From NCBI GenBank assembly GCA_017302795.1, contig JAFLCB010000003.1, positions 152,650 through 216,649 on the forward strand: a DNA stretch of 64,000 nt, given 5' to 3'. The DNA is from Deltaproteobacteria bacterium (GTDB lineage Bacteria > Bdellovibrionota > Bdellovibrionia > Bdellovibrionales > JAMPXM01). Below are positions 17,513 through 26,600 of this stretch, piece after piece. The notes under the pieces were generated by a model, which was not told where the DNA came from, ran no database searches, and saw nothing but the letters and a program-made list of their open reading frames with translations. Numbering within the stretch: the first letter of the stretch is position 1; each line of letters begins with the position of its first letter. The translations under genes and the position numbers were made by a program.

Positions 17513-18108
17513 CACGGCGCCTTAAAGGTGGAAATGAACTTTGAAAATTCGGCAAGATCGCCGGTTGCGGCCGGCTTGTTAGCCGTATCGGCCACGAGTG
17601 ATTTAGGAAGTGCGATAAACGTCAAAACGTAGGCGCAATCATTTTTTCGGTAAACAAGCGCACGAACGCGAGTTTGTACGCCATCGACTTTACCTTCCAT
17701 CTCAAGATCAAGTGCTTCTCGGCCATCGAAGGGGACGCGCTCGTTTTTGAGCGTTTTAGCTTGTTCGAAACCAACGAAAAGATCTTCCGCCACAGAATCG
17801 AGTGATGTTTCCGCAGCGTCGCCGCAGTTGGATTGGTAAGCGATGGTGCTACCGGTAGTGGAATTTGTCCAAACTGAATCTGCGCCGGATTTTTCTTCTG
17901 ACTTTTTCAGTGGGCGAAAGCCCGCCGCTGGAGCCTGAAATTTCACGCCGTCCGATTTTTCAACTTTTCCAGGACTGATATTGACTGAAACGCAGGCGGG
18001 TCCAGAGAGCATCGCGATGGCAGCCGTTGAGATCGTTGCAAACTTGCACAGCATTGCAATCTTACACAAGATTGCCGAGGGGATTCGTTTAGCTTTGCTG
18101 AAGTACAC
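17512..18108 (-). CDS. Exported protein, first gene of the mla operon
   Basis: 198 residues from GTG 18108, chosen because AGGAG lies about 7 bases upstream; the reading frame continues to 18357 but without supporting signals. A long hydrophobic N-terminus (IAMLCKFATISTAAIAML) ends near PACVSV, so it may be a lipoprotein, although the lipobox is not canonical. The mature part contains FQAPAAGFRPL and paired Cys. No family recognised with confidence; the position suggests an accessory component of the lipid transporter. It overlaps mlaE by a few bases. Confidence 0.7.
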   Translation of the reverse strand: MYFSKAKRIPSAILCKIAMLCKFATISTAAIAMLSGPACVSVNISPGKVEKSDGVKFQAPAAGFRPLKKSEEKSGADSVWTNSTTGSTIAYQSNCGDAAETSLDSVAEDLFVGFEQAKTLKNERVPFDGREALDLEMEGKVDGVQTRVRALVYRKNDCAYVLTFIALPKSLVADTANKPAATGDLAEFSKFISTFKAP

Positions 18109-18333
18109 GATGCTGCTCCTGTTGCCTGTTTCTATTCCGGCCCGCAAGCCAGAAAAAAATTTCCCGCTCTGGTATCGGTGTCTTTGTTGAAAAATTCTAG
18201 ACCAGTCGAGCCCAGTTTCCCTAAGTGTCAAACCGTCTACCGACCTGTCATGGTTTTGTCGATGCTTAGGGCGCAGGGTCGACATCCAGCAGGCGATTTT
18301 CACTTGAAGTTGAAATGAAGCCGACCGTCCAGT

Positions 18334-18349
18334 TGGCACCACGTGTGCA
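18334..18349 (+). promoter_or_regulatory. Candidate sigma-54 promoter of the flagellar operon
   Basis: TGGCACCACGTGTGCA fits the sigma-54 pattern TGGCAC-N5-TTGC: GG at 18335 and GC at 18347 are 12 bases apart as required. The start of transcription would fall near 18360, about 33 bases before the TPR gene. The second gene of the operon encodes a sigma-54 activator, which fits. Confidence 0.6.
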
Positions 18350-18392
18350 CAACCCATTTAAAGGAAGCTAGAAGCCAAAGGACGGGCCAAGG

Positions 18393-21377
18393 ATGGCAAG
18401 ACCAATGTCGATGAAGAGAGTGTTCAAAGTTTCGTGGGCCGTGATCGGTTTCATTGCGGCATGTTTGATTTCCGTTTTCTTTATTAGTGGCCTGGCCTCG
18501 AGTATAGCCAAAGCTGATGCCAATCAGCTTCGTGTTGAATTTTCACGCATCGGTGATGCCTCGCACTTTGAATTCGAAGGTCCAGGAGCAGATCGCTATA
18601 AAATTGAACGTTTGTCCTCGGGCGAAATTCTTTTGCGAGTCCCGGCCTTGGACGAGGCCTCGTTGCGTCGCCTGAAGTCGATGTCCGATGGACAGGTCGA
18701 AGTGAAATCTATCGACGGCAAGGGTGTTGACGGAACGGTAGAGGTCAAATTTGTTGCCTCAAAAGGTGTTGATTACTTCGATTACATATCTGACCAGCCA
18801 TCTCGACTGGTGTTAGATTTTTTTCCGGCGCAAGACGCACCGAAAGATGCCAAGCCGCTAGCGACGGCGAATGCCGATGACCCCGACGTTGTTGCCGCCG
18901 GTAAGCAACCAGCTATGCAACCAGCGAAACAGCCTGCTACTTTACCTGCCGCTACGACCGCAGCAAAAGGTCCCAAAGCGGTTCGTAACCCTGCCGGCGG
19001 CGACTTTGTGATCGTCGCCAAACAAGGACCAACCGGTGCTACAACGCTGTCTGCCGAGCCAGTGCCGTTGGCGGATCAAATCGCTGCACGCAAAGACTTT
19101 GAACGTGGAATTTTTGATGGTGGAGATCCGGAATTTAGTCGGTTTACCGTAAAGGATTACGAAATTCGCGAATCTGCGCGGATGAAATCTCGGGCGGCTT
19201 TGCGGATTCCGTTTCCAATGCTTGATCTTGGCTTTCCAAAGCTCGCAGAACTTCAAAAAGCGCCAGCTATTTACGAGATCATCCCAGGTGACACCACCGA
19301 GAACAAAGAAGCGCGTCTTTTACTGACGCTATTTAAGAACGATCGACAAGGGCTGTTCTTGGCGACGGCGAAAGAGTTTTTAAGAAAGTATCCGCAGACA
19401 AAGTATGACGAGATCATTCGTTACGCGATGGCAGATACACACTACAGTCTGTGGGTAAAAGAGCGGCAGTTTAACGAAGAAAACAAAATTAAAAGTGAAT
19501 CGAATCTTCATGACACCGACTTTGAAGAGGCGATGGGTATTTATAATAATCTTGTGGAAAAGTACCCAGACTCGCCGATGACGACACGCACGTTGCTTCT
19601 GGTCGGATACAGCTACCTCGAGCGCGGCGATAGCTTTGGGGCACTGAAGACGTTCCAAAGATTTGTGCGTTTGAAGCCAGAGTCTAAGTACGCTGGACAG
19701 GTTAAGATTTCTATTGCGCGGGCCTTCTTGTCGCTCAATCGCTGGGAAGACGCGATCAGTGAGCTTGCTTCTGTCGAAAAAAGCGCAAAGAGCATCAAAG
19801 ATCGCCAAGAGGCAAGCTATCGGCAAGGTGATGTCTATTTCCGAAAGGGAGATTTCGGCAAAGCGATTTCGGTCTATGATGCGGCAATTAAAAAGTACCC
19901 GGAGGCTACCGGCCGGTTTCCCAATGCCTTTTACAACCTAGCGGAATCTCGCTTTCGCCTGGGCGAGGAGCGCGCGGCCATCGATTCATTCCGTCAATTC
20001 TTACAAAAGTTTCCTGACCACGATCATGGCGGCTTCGCGATGACTCGCTTGGGTGAGTTGATCGAAATCCTAGTTGGTGCGGAAGATCGACGGGTCACCG
20101 GTGCATTTTTTGAATCCTACTTTCGCTTCCGCTCTACTCCAGGTGCTGACGTTGCGCGAATGCGCGTACTCACAGCTCGAATGTCTAAGATGAAGGATCG
20201 GGAACTTAAAGACGCGCTTTTAGAAATCGACGAAATCGTCGAGCGCGACGCAGATCTGCCGTTTATCAAAGAATTCCAAGTCATCTCTGTGGCGGACGCC
20301 TTTACGGAGCGAAAGGAATACGACCGAGCAACAAAAGATCTTGTGCAGTTTTACAAAGAAAACACCCAATCAAAACATCTTCCGCTCTTAAAGGGTCGAA
20401 TTGTTAGAAACCTCGCTGATAGCATTCGAAATTCAGTGGAGGATGGCGATTTTATTCAAGGCCTGCGCCTCTATTCGCGCGATCAATCAGGCTGGCTAAA
20501 AGGTGTAAAGCGAGCTGATCTTCCCTATCTCGCAGGGCGTGCATTTGAATCTGCAGGTGTATTTTCAGACGCGTCTCATAACTACAAGGAAACACTACAG
20601 CGCCTCGATGCGCAAACTCCCGATCAGCGCGATGTTTTCGAAACGCCAATTTCAAAAGAAAGCGTTCGTTTGCGTCTTGCGGCGATGGCGGCCCAGCAAA
20701 AAGATTATGCCGGGGCTGAGTCACAGTTGAAACAAATCAAAGATCTGAAGGTGCTATCAAGCAGCGAGCGAGCAGAGCGCGCGGGTCTCGCCGCTGATGT
20801 TTCGGAAGCGCGTGGGCAGGCAGAAGAAGCAAGAAAGTACCTGGCAGAAGTCATTAAATCTTTTGAGGACTCCAAGGCAGCTGCGTCATCCATTGTTCCC
20901 CTTCATCTTAGGGTCGCGAAACTTGCGGTAAAAGATCGAGACTTTAAAACGGCAGAGGCTTCGGTTGAAGCTGCCATGAAGATGATCGATGCGGACAAAG
21001 GCATTGAAGGTGCGCCGAAAGATGTTTCTCTAGCAGCAGAAAAGCACCGTGCATCAGCGCTCGAGTCGCGGGCGGAAATCATGATTGCACGCGGAAAAAA
21101 ACGTGAAGCAGTGGGGTCTTATCAAGCTCTCCTCGAGCTGCCGATCGCGAATGCTGATGCCACACGCAAAGGATATGATTCAGTTCGCTATCGTCTTGGA
21201 CAGCTGCTTTTTGAAACTGGCGATTTGAAAGGTGCAGAAAAAACCTGGGCCGGTCTTGCGGCTGATGAAAAAAATCTTTGGAAGCGGTTGGCAGCAGAGC
21301 AGATGACCGGTGCGAAATGGCGGGAAGAGTACAAAAAATATATCGAACGAATTCCTGCGGCAGCAGAAATTCGCTAG
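18393..21377 (+). CDS. Large TPR-repeat exported or membrane-anchored protein
   Basis: 994 residues. An N-terminal membrane segment (about 14-37) is followed by a beta-rich domain (LRVEFSRIGDASHFEFEG ... SRLVLDFFPA, about 45-145) resembling an AMIN domain, then a Pro/Ala/Lys-rich linker (about 150-205), and then many TPR-like helical hairpins (YNNLVEKYPDSPMTTRTLLL, AISVYDAAIKKYPEATGRFP, AIDSFRQFLQKFPDHDHG and others) to the end. It is the first gene behind the sigma-54 promoter candidate and precedes the activator and flagellar genes, so a role in motor assembly, possibly binding peptidoglycan through the AMIN-like part, is inferred. Several ATGs (18393, 18405, 18411) are possible starts. Confidence 0.8.
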   Translation: MARPMSMKRVFKVSWAVIGFIAACLISVFFISGLASSIAKADANQLRVEFSRIGDASHFEFEGPGADRYKIERLSSGEILLRVPALDEASLRRLKSMSDGQVEVKSIDGKGVDGTVEVKFVASKGVDYFDYISDQPSRLVLDFFPAQDAPKDAKPLATANADDPDVVAAGKQPAMQPAKQPATLPAATTAAKGPKAVRNPAGGDFVIVAKQGPTGATTLSAEPVPLADQIAARKDFERGIFDGGDPEFSRFTVKDYEIRESARMKSRAALRIPFPMLDLGFPKLAELQKAPAIYEIIPGDTTENKEARLLLTLFKNDRQGLFLATAKEFLRKYPQTKYDEIIRYAMADTHYSLWVKERQFNEENKIKSESNLHDTDFEEAMGIYNNLVEKYPDSPMTTRTLLLVGYSYLERGDSFGALKTFQRFVRLKPESKYAGQVKISIARAFLSLNRWEDAISELASVEKSAKSIKDRQEASYRQGDVYFRKGDFGKAISVYDAAIKKYPEATGRFPNAFYNLAESRFRLGEERAAIDSFRQFLQKFPDHDHGGFAMTRLGELIEILVGAEDRRVTGAFFESYFRFRSTPGADVARMRVLTARMSKMKDRELKDALLEIDEIVERDADLPFIKEFQVISVADAFTERKEYDRATKDLVQFYKENTQSKHLPLLKGRIVRNLADSIRNSVEDGDFIQGLRLYSRDQSGWLKGVKRADLPYLAGRAFESAGVFSDASHNYKETLQRLDAQTPDQRDVFETPISKESVRLRLAAMAAQQKDYAGAESQLKQIKDLKVLSSSERAERAGLAADVSEARGQAEEARKYLAEVIKSFEDSKAAASSIVPLHLRVAKLAVKDRDFKTAEASVEAAMKMIDADKGIEGAPKDVSLAAEKHRASALESRAEIMIARGKKREAVGSYQALLELPIANADATRKGYDSVRYRLGQLLFETGDLKGAEKTWAGLAADEKNLWKRLAAEQMTGAKWREEYKKYIERIPAAAEIR

Positions 21378-21390
21378 CGAGGCTACACGA

Positions 21391-22398
21391 ATGAAAAGTG
21401 TTGAAATTCGAACTCAAGATCCAGAAATGTTGCGCGTGCTTAGGCTCGCGGACAATGTGGCATCTAGTCGCGCGACAGTTTTGATTCAAGGCGAATCAGG
21501 GACAGGCAAAGAGCTGCTCGCAAAGTATGTACATGCTCAAAGCCCGCGTGCAAATCGACGCTTGGTCGCGATTAACTGCGCAGCGGTACCAGAAGGACTT
21601 TTGGAAAGTGAACTCTTTGGCCACGAGAAGGGTGCTTTCACCGGAGCACACCAAGCTAAGCCTGGAAAATTTGAACTAGCTCATGAGAGCACTTTGCTCC
21701 TAGACGAAATGAGCGAGATGCCTCTCTTGTTGCAAGCGAAGCTCCTTCGGGTAATTCAAGAAGGGGAAATCGAGCGCTTAGGAGCGCGTCACCCGCAAAA
21801 AGTGAACGTTCGAATTATCGCAACAACCAATCGCGATCTTGCGTCGATGGTTCGGCGCGGAGAGTTTCGCGAAGATCTTTACTATCGATTGAACGTAGTT
21901 CCACTGCGAATTCCATCTCTACGAGAGCGGCAGCAAGACATTCTTGATTTGGCGAGATTTTTTGTGGAGGTTTCCTGTCACTTGAATGGACGTCCGCTTC
22001 GTCCACTTTCTGAGGCCGCCACTTCGAAGCTTCAGTCGTGGACATGGCCTGGGAACATTCGTGAGCTTGAAAATGTAATCGAAAGAGCTGTTCTGTACGC
22101 TAGTGGCGATAAAATCGAACTGACGGATCTCGCGATCGAGGAAAATATAGGTTTGAATGCACCGAACCTGGCCCAAAGTGTGTCAGACCTACAAGCGGCG
22201 GCGCTGGCGGGTGTTTCTGGTTCCGGTGCTGGGTTCGGAGTTTCGCCGGGCATGACCGTTTCGGAAGCAGAAAAGTTGTTGATTATGAAGACTCTCGAAC
22301 ACACAGCGCAAAATAGAACGAAGGCAGCCAAACTTCTTGGCATCTCGATTCGTACTCTTCGTAACAAACTTCATGAATATGGAGTGATGCATGTCTGA
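21391..22398 (+). CDS. Sigma-54-dependent activator without receiver domain (FlrC/FleR-like)
   Basis: 335 residues from ATG 21391 (GAGG 9 bases upstream). It consists of an AAA+ domain right from the N-terminus: Walker A GESGTGKE (34-41), the sigma-54 contact loop GAFTGA (81-86), Walker B LLLDEMSE (102-109), and the WPGNIRELENV segment. After an Ala/Gly-rich linker comes a Fis-type helix-turn-helix (NRTKAAKLLGISIRTLRNKL). There is no N-terminal receiver or other sensor domain, so activity must be controlled by amount or by partner proteins. It overlaps flgB by 8 bases, and likely drives flagellar sigma-54 promoters. Confidence 0.92.
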   Translation: MKSVEIRTQDPEMLRVLRLADNVASSRATVLIQGESGTGKELLAKYVHAQSPRANRRLVAINCAAVPEGLLESELFGHEKGAFTGAHQAKPGKFELAHESTLLLDEMSEMPLLLQAKLLRVIQEGEIERLGARHPQKVNVRIIATTNRDLASMVRRGEFREDLYYRLNVVPLRIPSLRERQQDILDLARFFVEVSCHLNGRPLRPLSEAATSKLQSWTWPGNIRELENVIERAVLYASGDKIELTDLAIEENIGLNAPNLAQSVSDLQAAALAGVSGSGAGFGVSPGMTVSEAEKLLIMKTLEHTAQNRTKAAKLLGISIRTLRNKLHEYGVMHV

Positions 22399-22801
22399 TC
22401 TTTTTGACAAGACCACCCGCGCCCTAGGGGCGGCAGCAAATTTGCGTCAGACGAGACACAACGTCATTTCTAGCAACGTTGCGAATGCTGAAACACCTGG
22501 CTACCAAGCAAAGAAGCTTGATTTTGAAAACGCGCTCAGTCGCGCGCTGACGATCGAAGACATGGCGCCCAGCGGAAGTGAGCCTGGTCATTTTATGACT
22601 GGGCCCGGTGCAATTTCGAAGGTCAGAGCAGATATTTATGAAAATCCAGATGTGTCAGTGAACAACGATGGAAACACAGTCGACTTAGAACGTGAGATGA
22701 GCACGCTTGCCGAGAACTCGATCATGTACAAAGCAGCGGTGCAGCTGATAAATAAAAAAATGGCAGCACTTCGTTATGCCGCGACTGACGGCGGACGTTG
22801 A
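22391..22801 (+). CDS. flgB: Flagellar basal-body rod protein FlgB
   Basis: 136 residues. It has the rod-protein N-terminus (RHNVISSNVANAETPGYQAKKLDFENAL) with the conserved ANAxTPGY, and ends with NSIMYKAAVQLINKKMAALRYA, the usual C-terminal helix. It forms the proximal rod outside the inner membrane and is exported by the flagellar type III system without a cleaved signal. Start ATG 22391 lies within the end of the activator gene. flgC follows after 25 bases. Confidence 0.95.
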   Translation: MSDLFDKTTRALGAAANLRQTRHNVISSNVANAETPGYQAKKLDFENALSRALTIEDMAPSGSEPGHFMTGPGAISKVRADIYENPDVSVNNDGNTVDLEREMSTLAENSIMYKAAVQLINKKMAALRYAATDGGR

Positions 22802-22826
22802 TAGTACTTTTTAGAGGGGACGAGCG

Positions 22827-23264
22827 ATGGATATTCTAACTGGAATGCGAGTCAGTGCGAGTGGGATGGCGGCCCAGCGCACCCGTATGAATACGATTTC
22901 GTCGAATATCGCAAACATCAACACGACGAGATCTCCAGAGGGTGGACCTTACCGACGCAAAGATGTGGTTTTGGAATCGATGCCAGAGGCTAAGAGCTTT
23001 GGCGAGATTCTGACAAGCGCTCCGCAGCGAGATGTGCAGCGAGTGCAGGTTACGGACGTAACAGTCGACCGAAGAGCACCGCTTATGAAATACGAGCCCG
23101 ACCATGTAGATGCCGACGAAAACGGCTATGTCGCTTATCCGAATATCAATCTCATGGAAGAAATGGCAAATATGATTCAGGCAACTCGATCTTACGAAGC
23201 CAACGTGTCGGCAATGAATGCGACCAAAGATATGGCAATGACTTCTCTAGAAATCGGACGTTAA
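22827..23264 (+). CDS. flgC: Flagellar basal-body rod protein FlgC
   Basis: 145 residues. The N-terminus (RMNTISSNIANINTTRSPEGGPYRRKDV) and the C-terminus (VAYPNINLMEEMANMIQATRSYEANVSAMNATKDM) are both diagnostic for FlgC. It assembles next to FlgB in the proximal rod. ATG 22827 is preceded by GAGGGG. The 219 bases to fliE hold a weak terminator-like hairpin, the only sizeable gap in this half of the operon. Confidence 0.96.
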   Translation: MDILTGMRVSASGMAAQRTRMNTISSNIANINTTRSPEGGPYRRKDVVLESMPEAKSFGEILTSAPQRDVQRVQVTDVTVDRRAPLMKYEPDHVDADENGYVAYPNINLMEEMANMIQATRSYEANVSAMNATKDMAMTSLEIGR

Positions 23265-23297
23265 TTTTTTCGGGGCTCGACCACGGTCCGGTGAGCT

Positions 23298-23320
23298 GTC
23301 AGAACTCTGACTCTTTTTTT
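23298..23320 (+). terminator. Weak intrinsic terminator or attenuator between flgC and fliE
   Basis: A 5-bp stem GTCAG/CTGAC with the loop AACT is followed by a run of seven T. The stem is short, so partial termination is more likely than a full stop. It would set a higher level for flgB-flgC than for later genes unless a second promoter lies before fliE. Confidence 0.35.
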
Positions 23321-23483
23321 ATCGGAAACAGGGCTTCTGGCTAAGATTCAAGACTGTAAACTAAAAGAACTCGCGACTTGAAAAAAGAGAGCTAAAATAA
23401 GGTAAAGGCGATGGATTCTGCGCTAGGAAGTGTGAGAATCTTTAAACCCGAACAAGTGCCAACAGGCTAACAGGACCAAAACC

Positions 23484-23876
23484 ATGGATGGTTTGTCGAT
23501 CCGTCAGGGCCAAAATCTAATCAACACTGGCAGAACTGCTAGTGAACTTCGTGCGAGTGACTTCGCACCTCAAGGCAGTCAGAACGGAATCACGTCTCCT
23601 GCGGGTGTAGGAAATAGTTCGAACGGTATTGTCGGAACTGGCGGCGTTTCTGGTCCCGGTTCTTTTCAGAATGTCCTGCGCAATGCAATCAACGAAACGA
23701 ATGCGCTCCAAAAAAGTGCAGACGTAAAAGTTCAAGAGCTTGCGACTGGTAAAACGACCAATATTCCTGAAGTCATGATGCAAGTTGAAAAGGCGGACAT
23801 TGCGCTTCGTTTGATGACACAAGTTAGAAACAAAATCATCGATGCCTATCAAGAAATCATGAAGATGCAGGTTTAA
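23484..23876 (+). CDS. fliE: Flagellar hook-basal body protein FliE
   Basis: 130 residues. The C-terminal half has the FliE pattern: FQNVLRNAINETNALQKSADVKVQELATGKTTNIPEVMM is followed by EKADIALRLMTQVRNKIIDAYQEIMKMQV. FliE links the MS ring to the rod. The N-terminal 50 residues are Gly/Ser-rich and variable. Start ATG 23484 is reasonable, with AGGACC 10 bases upstream. fliF follows after 9 bases. Confidence 0.95.
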   Translation: MDGLSIRQGQNLINTGRTASELRASDFAPQGSQNGITSPAGVGNSSNGIVGTGGVSGPGSFQNVLRNAINETNALQKSADVKVQELATGKTTNIPEVMMQVEKADIALRLMTQVRNKIIDAYQEIMKMQV

Positions 23877-23885
23877 GGGGATTTC

Positions 23886-25535
23886 GTGCAGGGTCTTTTT
23901 CGAAACATTATAGTTCAATTTCGCGACTTTTACTCGAATCTGACTCCGGTAAAACGGATGTCAATGATTGCGATTTCTGTCATCGTTGTCATCACGGCCG
24001 GTGTCATGGTGGCATTGATGGCTGGTACGGACTACGTGCCGCTTTTGACAAATATTCCAGTTGATCAGACCGCAACGGTTGTCGAAAAGTTGCAATCTAA
24101 AAACATTCCCTTTCGAGTCCAAGACGGAGGAAAAACGGTCGTCATCCCGAAGGAGCTTTTACATTCGACGCAGATGGCACTGATGTCTGAAATTGGCTCT
24201 GGTAAAGTCGGGTCGATCGGCTTTGAGCTTTTTGACAAGCAAGACTTCGGAACCTCGTCTTACGCGCAAAGAATTAACTACCAACGTGCGCTTCAAGGGG
24301 AACTTACTCGCGCCATTAATACGCTGGATGCGGTCAAACGTTCAAAGATCATGTTGGCTCTTCCGGCAAAGAAAACCTTTCTTGAAGAGGGCGGTACAGC
24401 AACGGCCTCCGTTGTCGTCGAACTTCATGGTGGAAAAACTCTCTCCGAAGATCAGGTGCGGGGAATTCGACACTTGGTAGGCAGTGCGGTTGAAGGATTA
24501 GATCCCGATAAGGTCACTGTCGTCGATTCACGAGGAAAAATGCTTTCACGCCCGCAAGATGCAACTGGCGGCGCCAACGGAGCACTTGCGGAAGTAAAAG
24601 CGAAAATGGAAACCGATATTCAAGATCGTGTTGAGTCAATTCTTGCGAAGGTCGTTGGCCAAGGAAAAGTGATGGTTCGCGTGAACGCGGAACTCAATCA
24701 CCGACAAACCCAGACGATGGAAGAGTCCGTAGACCCAGAAAAAACTGCGCTGCTTGCAACACAGAGTGAAGAAGAGCGATTGGATGGCTCTCGTACAAAC
24801 CCTACGGGGGTGCCTGGAGCTAGGGCCAATATTCCCGGCGCGAACGAAGCAGGACAAGTCGGTTTCAGTCAGAATGTTTCTAAAGAACTTAAAACGCAAA
24901 ACTACGTAGTTCCTAAAACAGTTCGCAATGTCAGTGAGGCCGCCGGCGGACTACAGCGGATTACTGTGTCAGTAGTCGTCGACGGAGTGACCTCCGTGAA
25001 AAACAATGTTAAGGGCGAAGCCGAAGAAGCGTGGGCGCCTCGAACACCGGAAGAATTAGCGAAGTTTGAATCAATCGTAAAAAATGCTATTGGATTCAGT
25101 GATCAACGCGGCGATTCCGTAAAAATCGAAACGATGCGCTTCGAAAAAGAAGATTTTAGCGAAAGCGAAAAGTGGATGACGACGCTTGAAAGAAAGAAGC
25201 TCGTCAACGCGATTCTCAAGTGGTTGCTGCTTGGCGGAGTCCTTGCTGCTTTCTTCCTAATGGTTATTCGACCGTTCATGCGATGGATCACGGACAGCTT
25301 CCAGGATTCTGTCGATGATCTTTTGCCCCGCACGATCGAAGAGCTTGAAGAGCTTCAGTCCGTCGATAACTCCCTTCCAGGTATGTCGAGTGCACTTCCG
25401 GTTCTAGAGGAGTCGCTCGATCCGGATAAGGCAGAGTCGGAACTTCTAAAAGATCGCATTATGACTTTGATGGAGAAAGACGAAGAAAAAGCGTCTGGCG
25501 CCTTCAGCCTGTGGCTGGTTCGAAAGGATACATAG
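23886..25535 (+). CDS. fliF: Flagellar MS-ring protein FliF
   Basis: 549 residues with a membrane helix at about 25-45 (MIAISVIVVITAGVMVALMAG) and a second one near 440-460 (LLLGGVLAAFFLMVIRPF). Between them lie the ring-building domains (PFRVQDGGKTVVIPKE, YQRALQGELTRAI, VHL-like SVVVELHGGKTLSEDQVRGIRHLV, VTVVDSRG). The C-terminal tail (ESELLKDRIMTLMEKDEEKASGAFSLWL) is the FliG-binding part. GTG 23886 with AAGGGGA upstream is the start. It builds the inner-membrane ring that templates the motor. Confidence 0.96.
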   Translation: MQGLFRNIIVQFRDFYSNLTPVKRMSMIAISVIVVITAGVMVALMAGTDYVPLLTNIPVDQTATVVEKLQSKNIPFRVQDGGKTVVIPKELLHSTQMALMSEIGSGKVGSIGFELFDKQDFGTSSYAQRINYQRALQGELTRAINTLDAVKRSKIMLALPAKKTFLEEGGTATASVVVELHGGKTLSEDQVRGIRHLVGSAVEGLDPDKVTVVDSRGKMLSRPQDATGGANGALAEVKAKMETDIQDRVESILAKVVGQGKVMVRVNAELNHRQTQTMEESVDPEKTALLATQSEEERLDGSRTNPTGVPGARANIPGANEAGQVGFSQNVSKELKTQNYVVPKTVRNVSEAAGGLQRITVSVVVDGVTSVKNNVKGEAEEAWAPRTPEELAKFESIVKNAIGFSDQRGDSVKIETMRFEKEDFSESEKWMTTLERKKLVNAILKWLLLGGVLAAFFLMVIRPFMRWITDSFQDSVDDLLPRTIEELEELQSVDNSLPGMSSALPVLEESLDPDKAESELLKDRIMTLMEKDEEKASGAFSLWLVRKDT

Positions 25536-25538
25536 TCG

Positions 25539-26591
25539 ATGTCTAACAGCAATGCAGTCAGACTTCAGAAACAAGAGAACTTTGACTATGAAAGTCTTCG
25601 CGGCTTTGAAAAGGCGGCGATTCTGGTGAATTACCTCGGCCCCGAAGCCGCAAAGGTTTTGCTGAAGCGCATGGACGACGGAGATATTCGCAAGCTTCTT
25701 ACCGTGATGAGCAAGTATCGAATCGTGCCGATCGCGATAACAAAAAAAGTTTTGGAAGAGTATTACGAGCTCGTTAGCGAATCTGAGGATTACATTTTCT
25801 CCGACAAGACGACGGCGAAAGAAACGGTCATCGATGCTTTAGGTGAGGAGCGTGCGCGCGGCGTTCTTGGGCATTTAAGCACCTCGAGCACGGCGCGGCC
25901 TCAACTTGAATCCCTGGAAGCAGTCGATGCGAAATCACTTGCAAACTTTTTGGTGAATGAACATCCCCAAACGGTTTCGGTCATTCTCGCCCATCTTGAG
26001 CCCGAGAAAAAGGGAGAAGTCTTAAAGCGGCTTCCGGAAGCGTTTCAAGCAGAGGTCGTTCTACGTATGGCGAACCTCGAACATGTTGCGCCAGAACTTA
26101 TTGCGGAAGTCGACCGTGTTCTGAAGGAAGAGCTGTCCAGTGTCGGAACGACAGAGGCTGCAGCACTTGGTGGTGTGCAGCCAGTTGCTGAAATGCTTAA
26201 TGTTATGGATAAAAATACTGAGAAAGCGATCATGGCACGGATCGAAGAAAAAGATCCAATTCTTGCAGAAGAAATTCGTAAGCTTATGTTCGTTTTCGAA
26301 GACATTATCAAAATCGACGACAAGGGAATTCAAGCACTTCTCAAAGAAGTACCAAACGACAAGCTTTTGTTGGCCCTCAAAACTGCAAACGAAGAAATTC
26401 GAAACAAAATCTTCAAGAATATCTCGCAGCGTGCCGCGCAGATGCTCAAGGACGATCTTTCAAATTTGGGTCCCTCGCGTCTTTCCGATGTCGAAGGAGC
26501 ACAGGTCGAAATCGTCAACGTCGCGCGCCGCTTAGAGGCCGAGGGCAAGATCATGATAGCGCGAGGCGGAAGCGAAGATGCGATGGTTTAA
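25539..26591 (+). CDS. fliG: Flagellar motor switch protein FliG
   Basis: 350 residues. N-domain: LRGFEKAAILVNYLGPEAAKVLLKRM. Middle domain: LANFLVNEHPQTVSVILAHL with the EHPQT motif. C-domain: the torque helix region IRKLMFVFEDIIKIDDKGIQALLKEV with conserved charged residues, and a C-terminus that is somewhat longer than usual. It binds FliF and FliM and contacts the stator. It begins 3 bases after fliF and is of normal size. Confidence 0.97.
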   Translation: MSNSNAVRLQKQENFDYESLRGFEKAAILVNYLGPEAAKVLLKRMDDGDIRKLLTVMSKYRIVPIAITKKVLEEYYELVSESEDYIFSDKTTAKETVIDALGEERARGVLGHLSTSSTARPQLESLEAVDAKSLANFLVNEHPQTVSVILAHLEPEKKGEVLKRLPEAFQAEVVLRMANLEHVAPELIAEVDRVLKEELSSVGTTEAAALGGVQPVAEMLNVMDKNTEKAIMARIEEKDPILAEEIRKLMFVFEDIIKIDDKGIQALLKEVPNDKLLLALKTANEEIRNKIFKNISQRAAQMLKDDLSNLGPSRLSDVEGAQVEIVNVARRLEAEGKIMIARGGSEDAMV

Positions 26592-26600
26592 GGAGTCGGC

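Noticed and set aside
18890-18960. Repeated CCAGC/AAACAGCC-like bases
   Set aside because: They encode the Pro/Ala/Gln/Lys linker of the TPR protein; low-complexity coding sequence, not a DNA repeat array or CRISPR.
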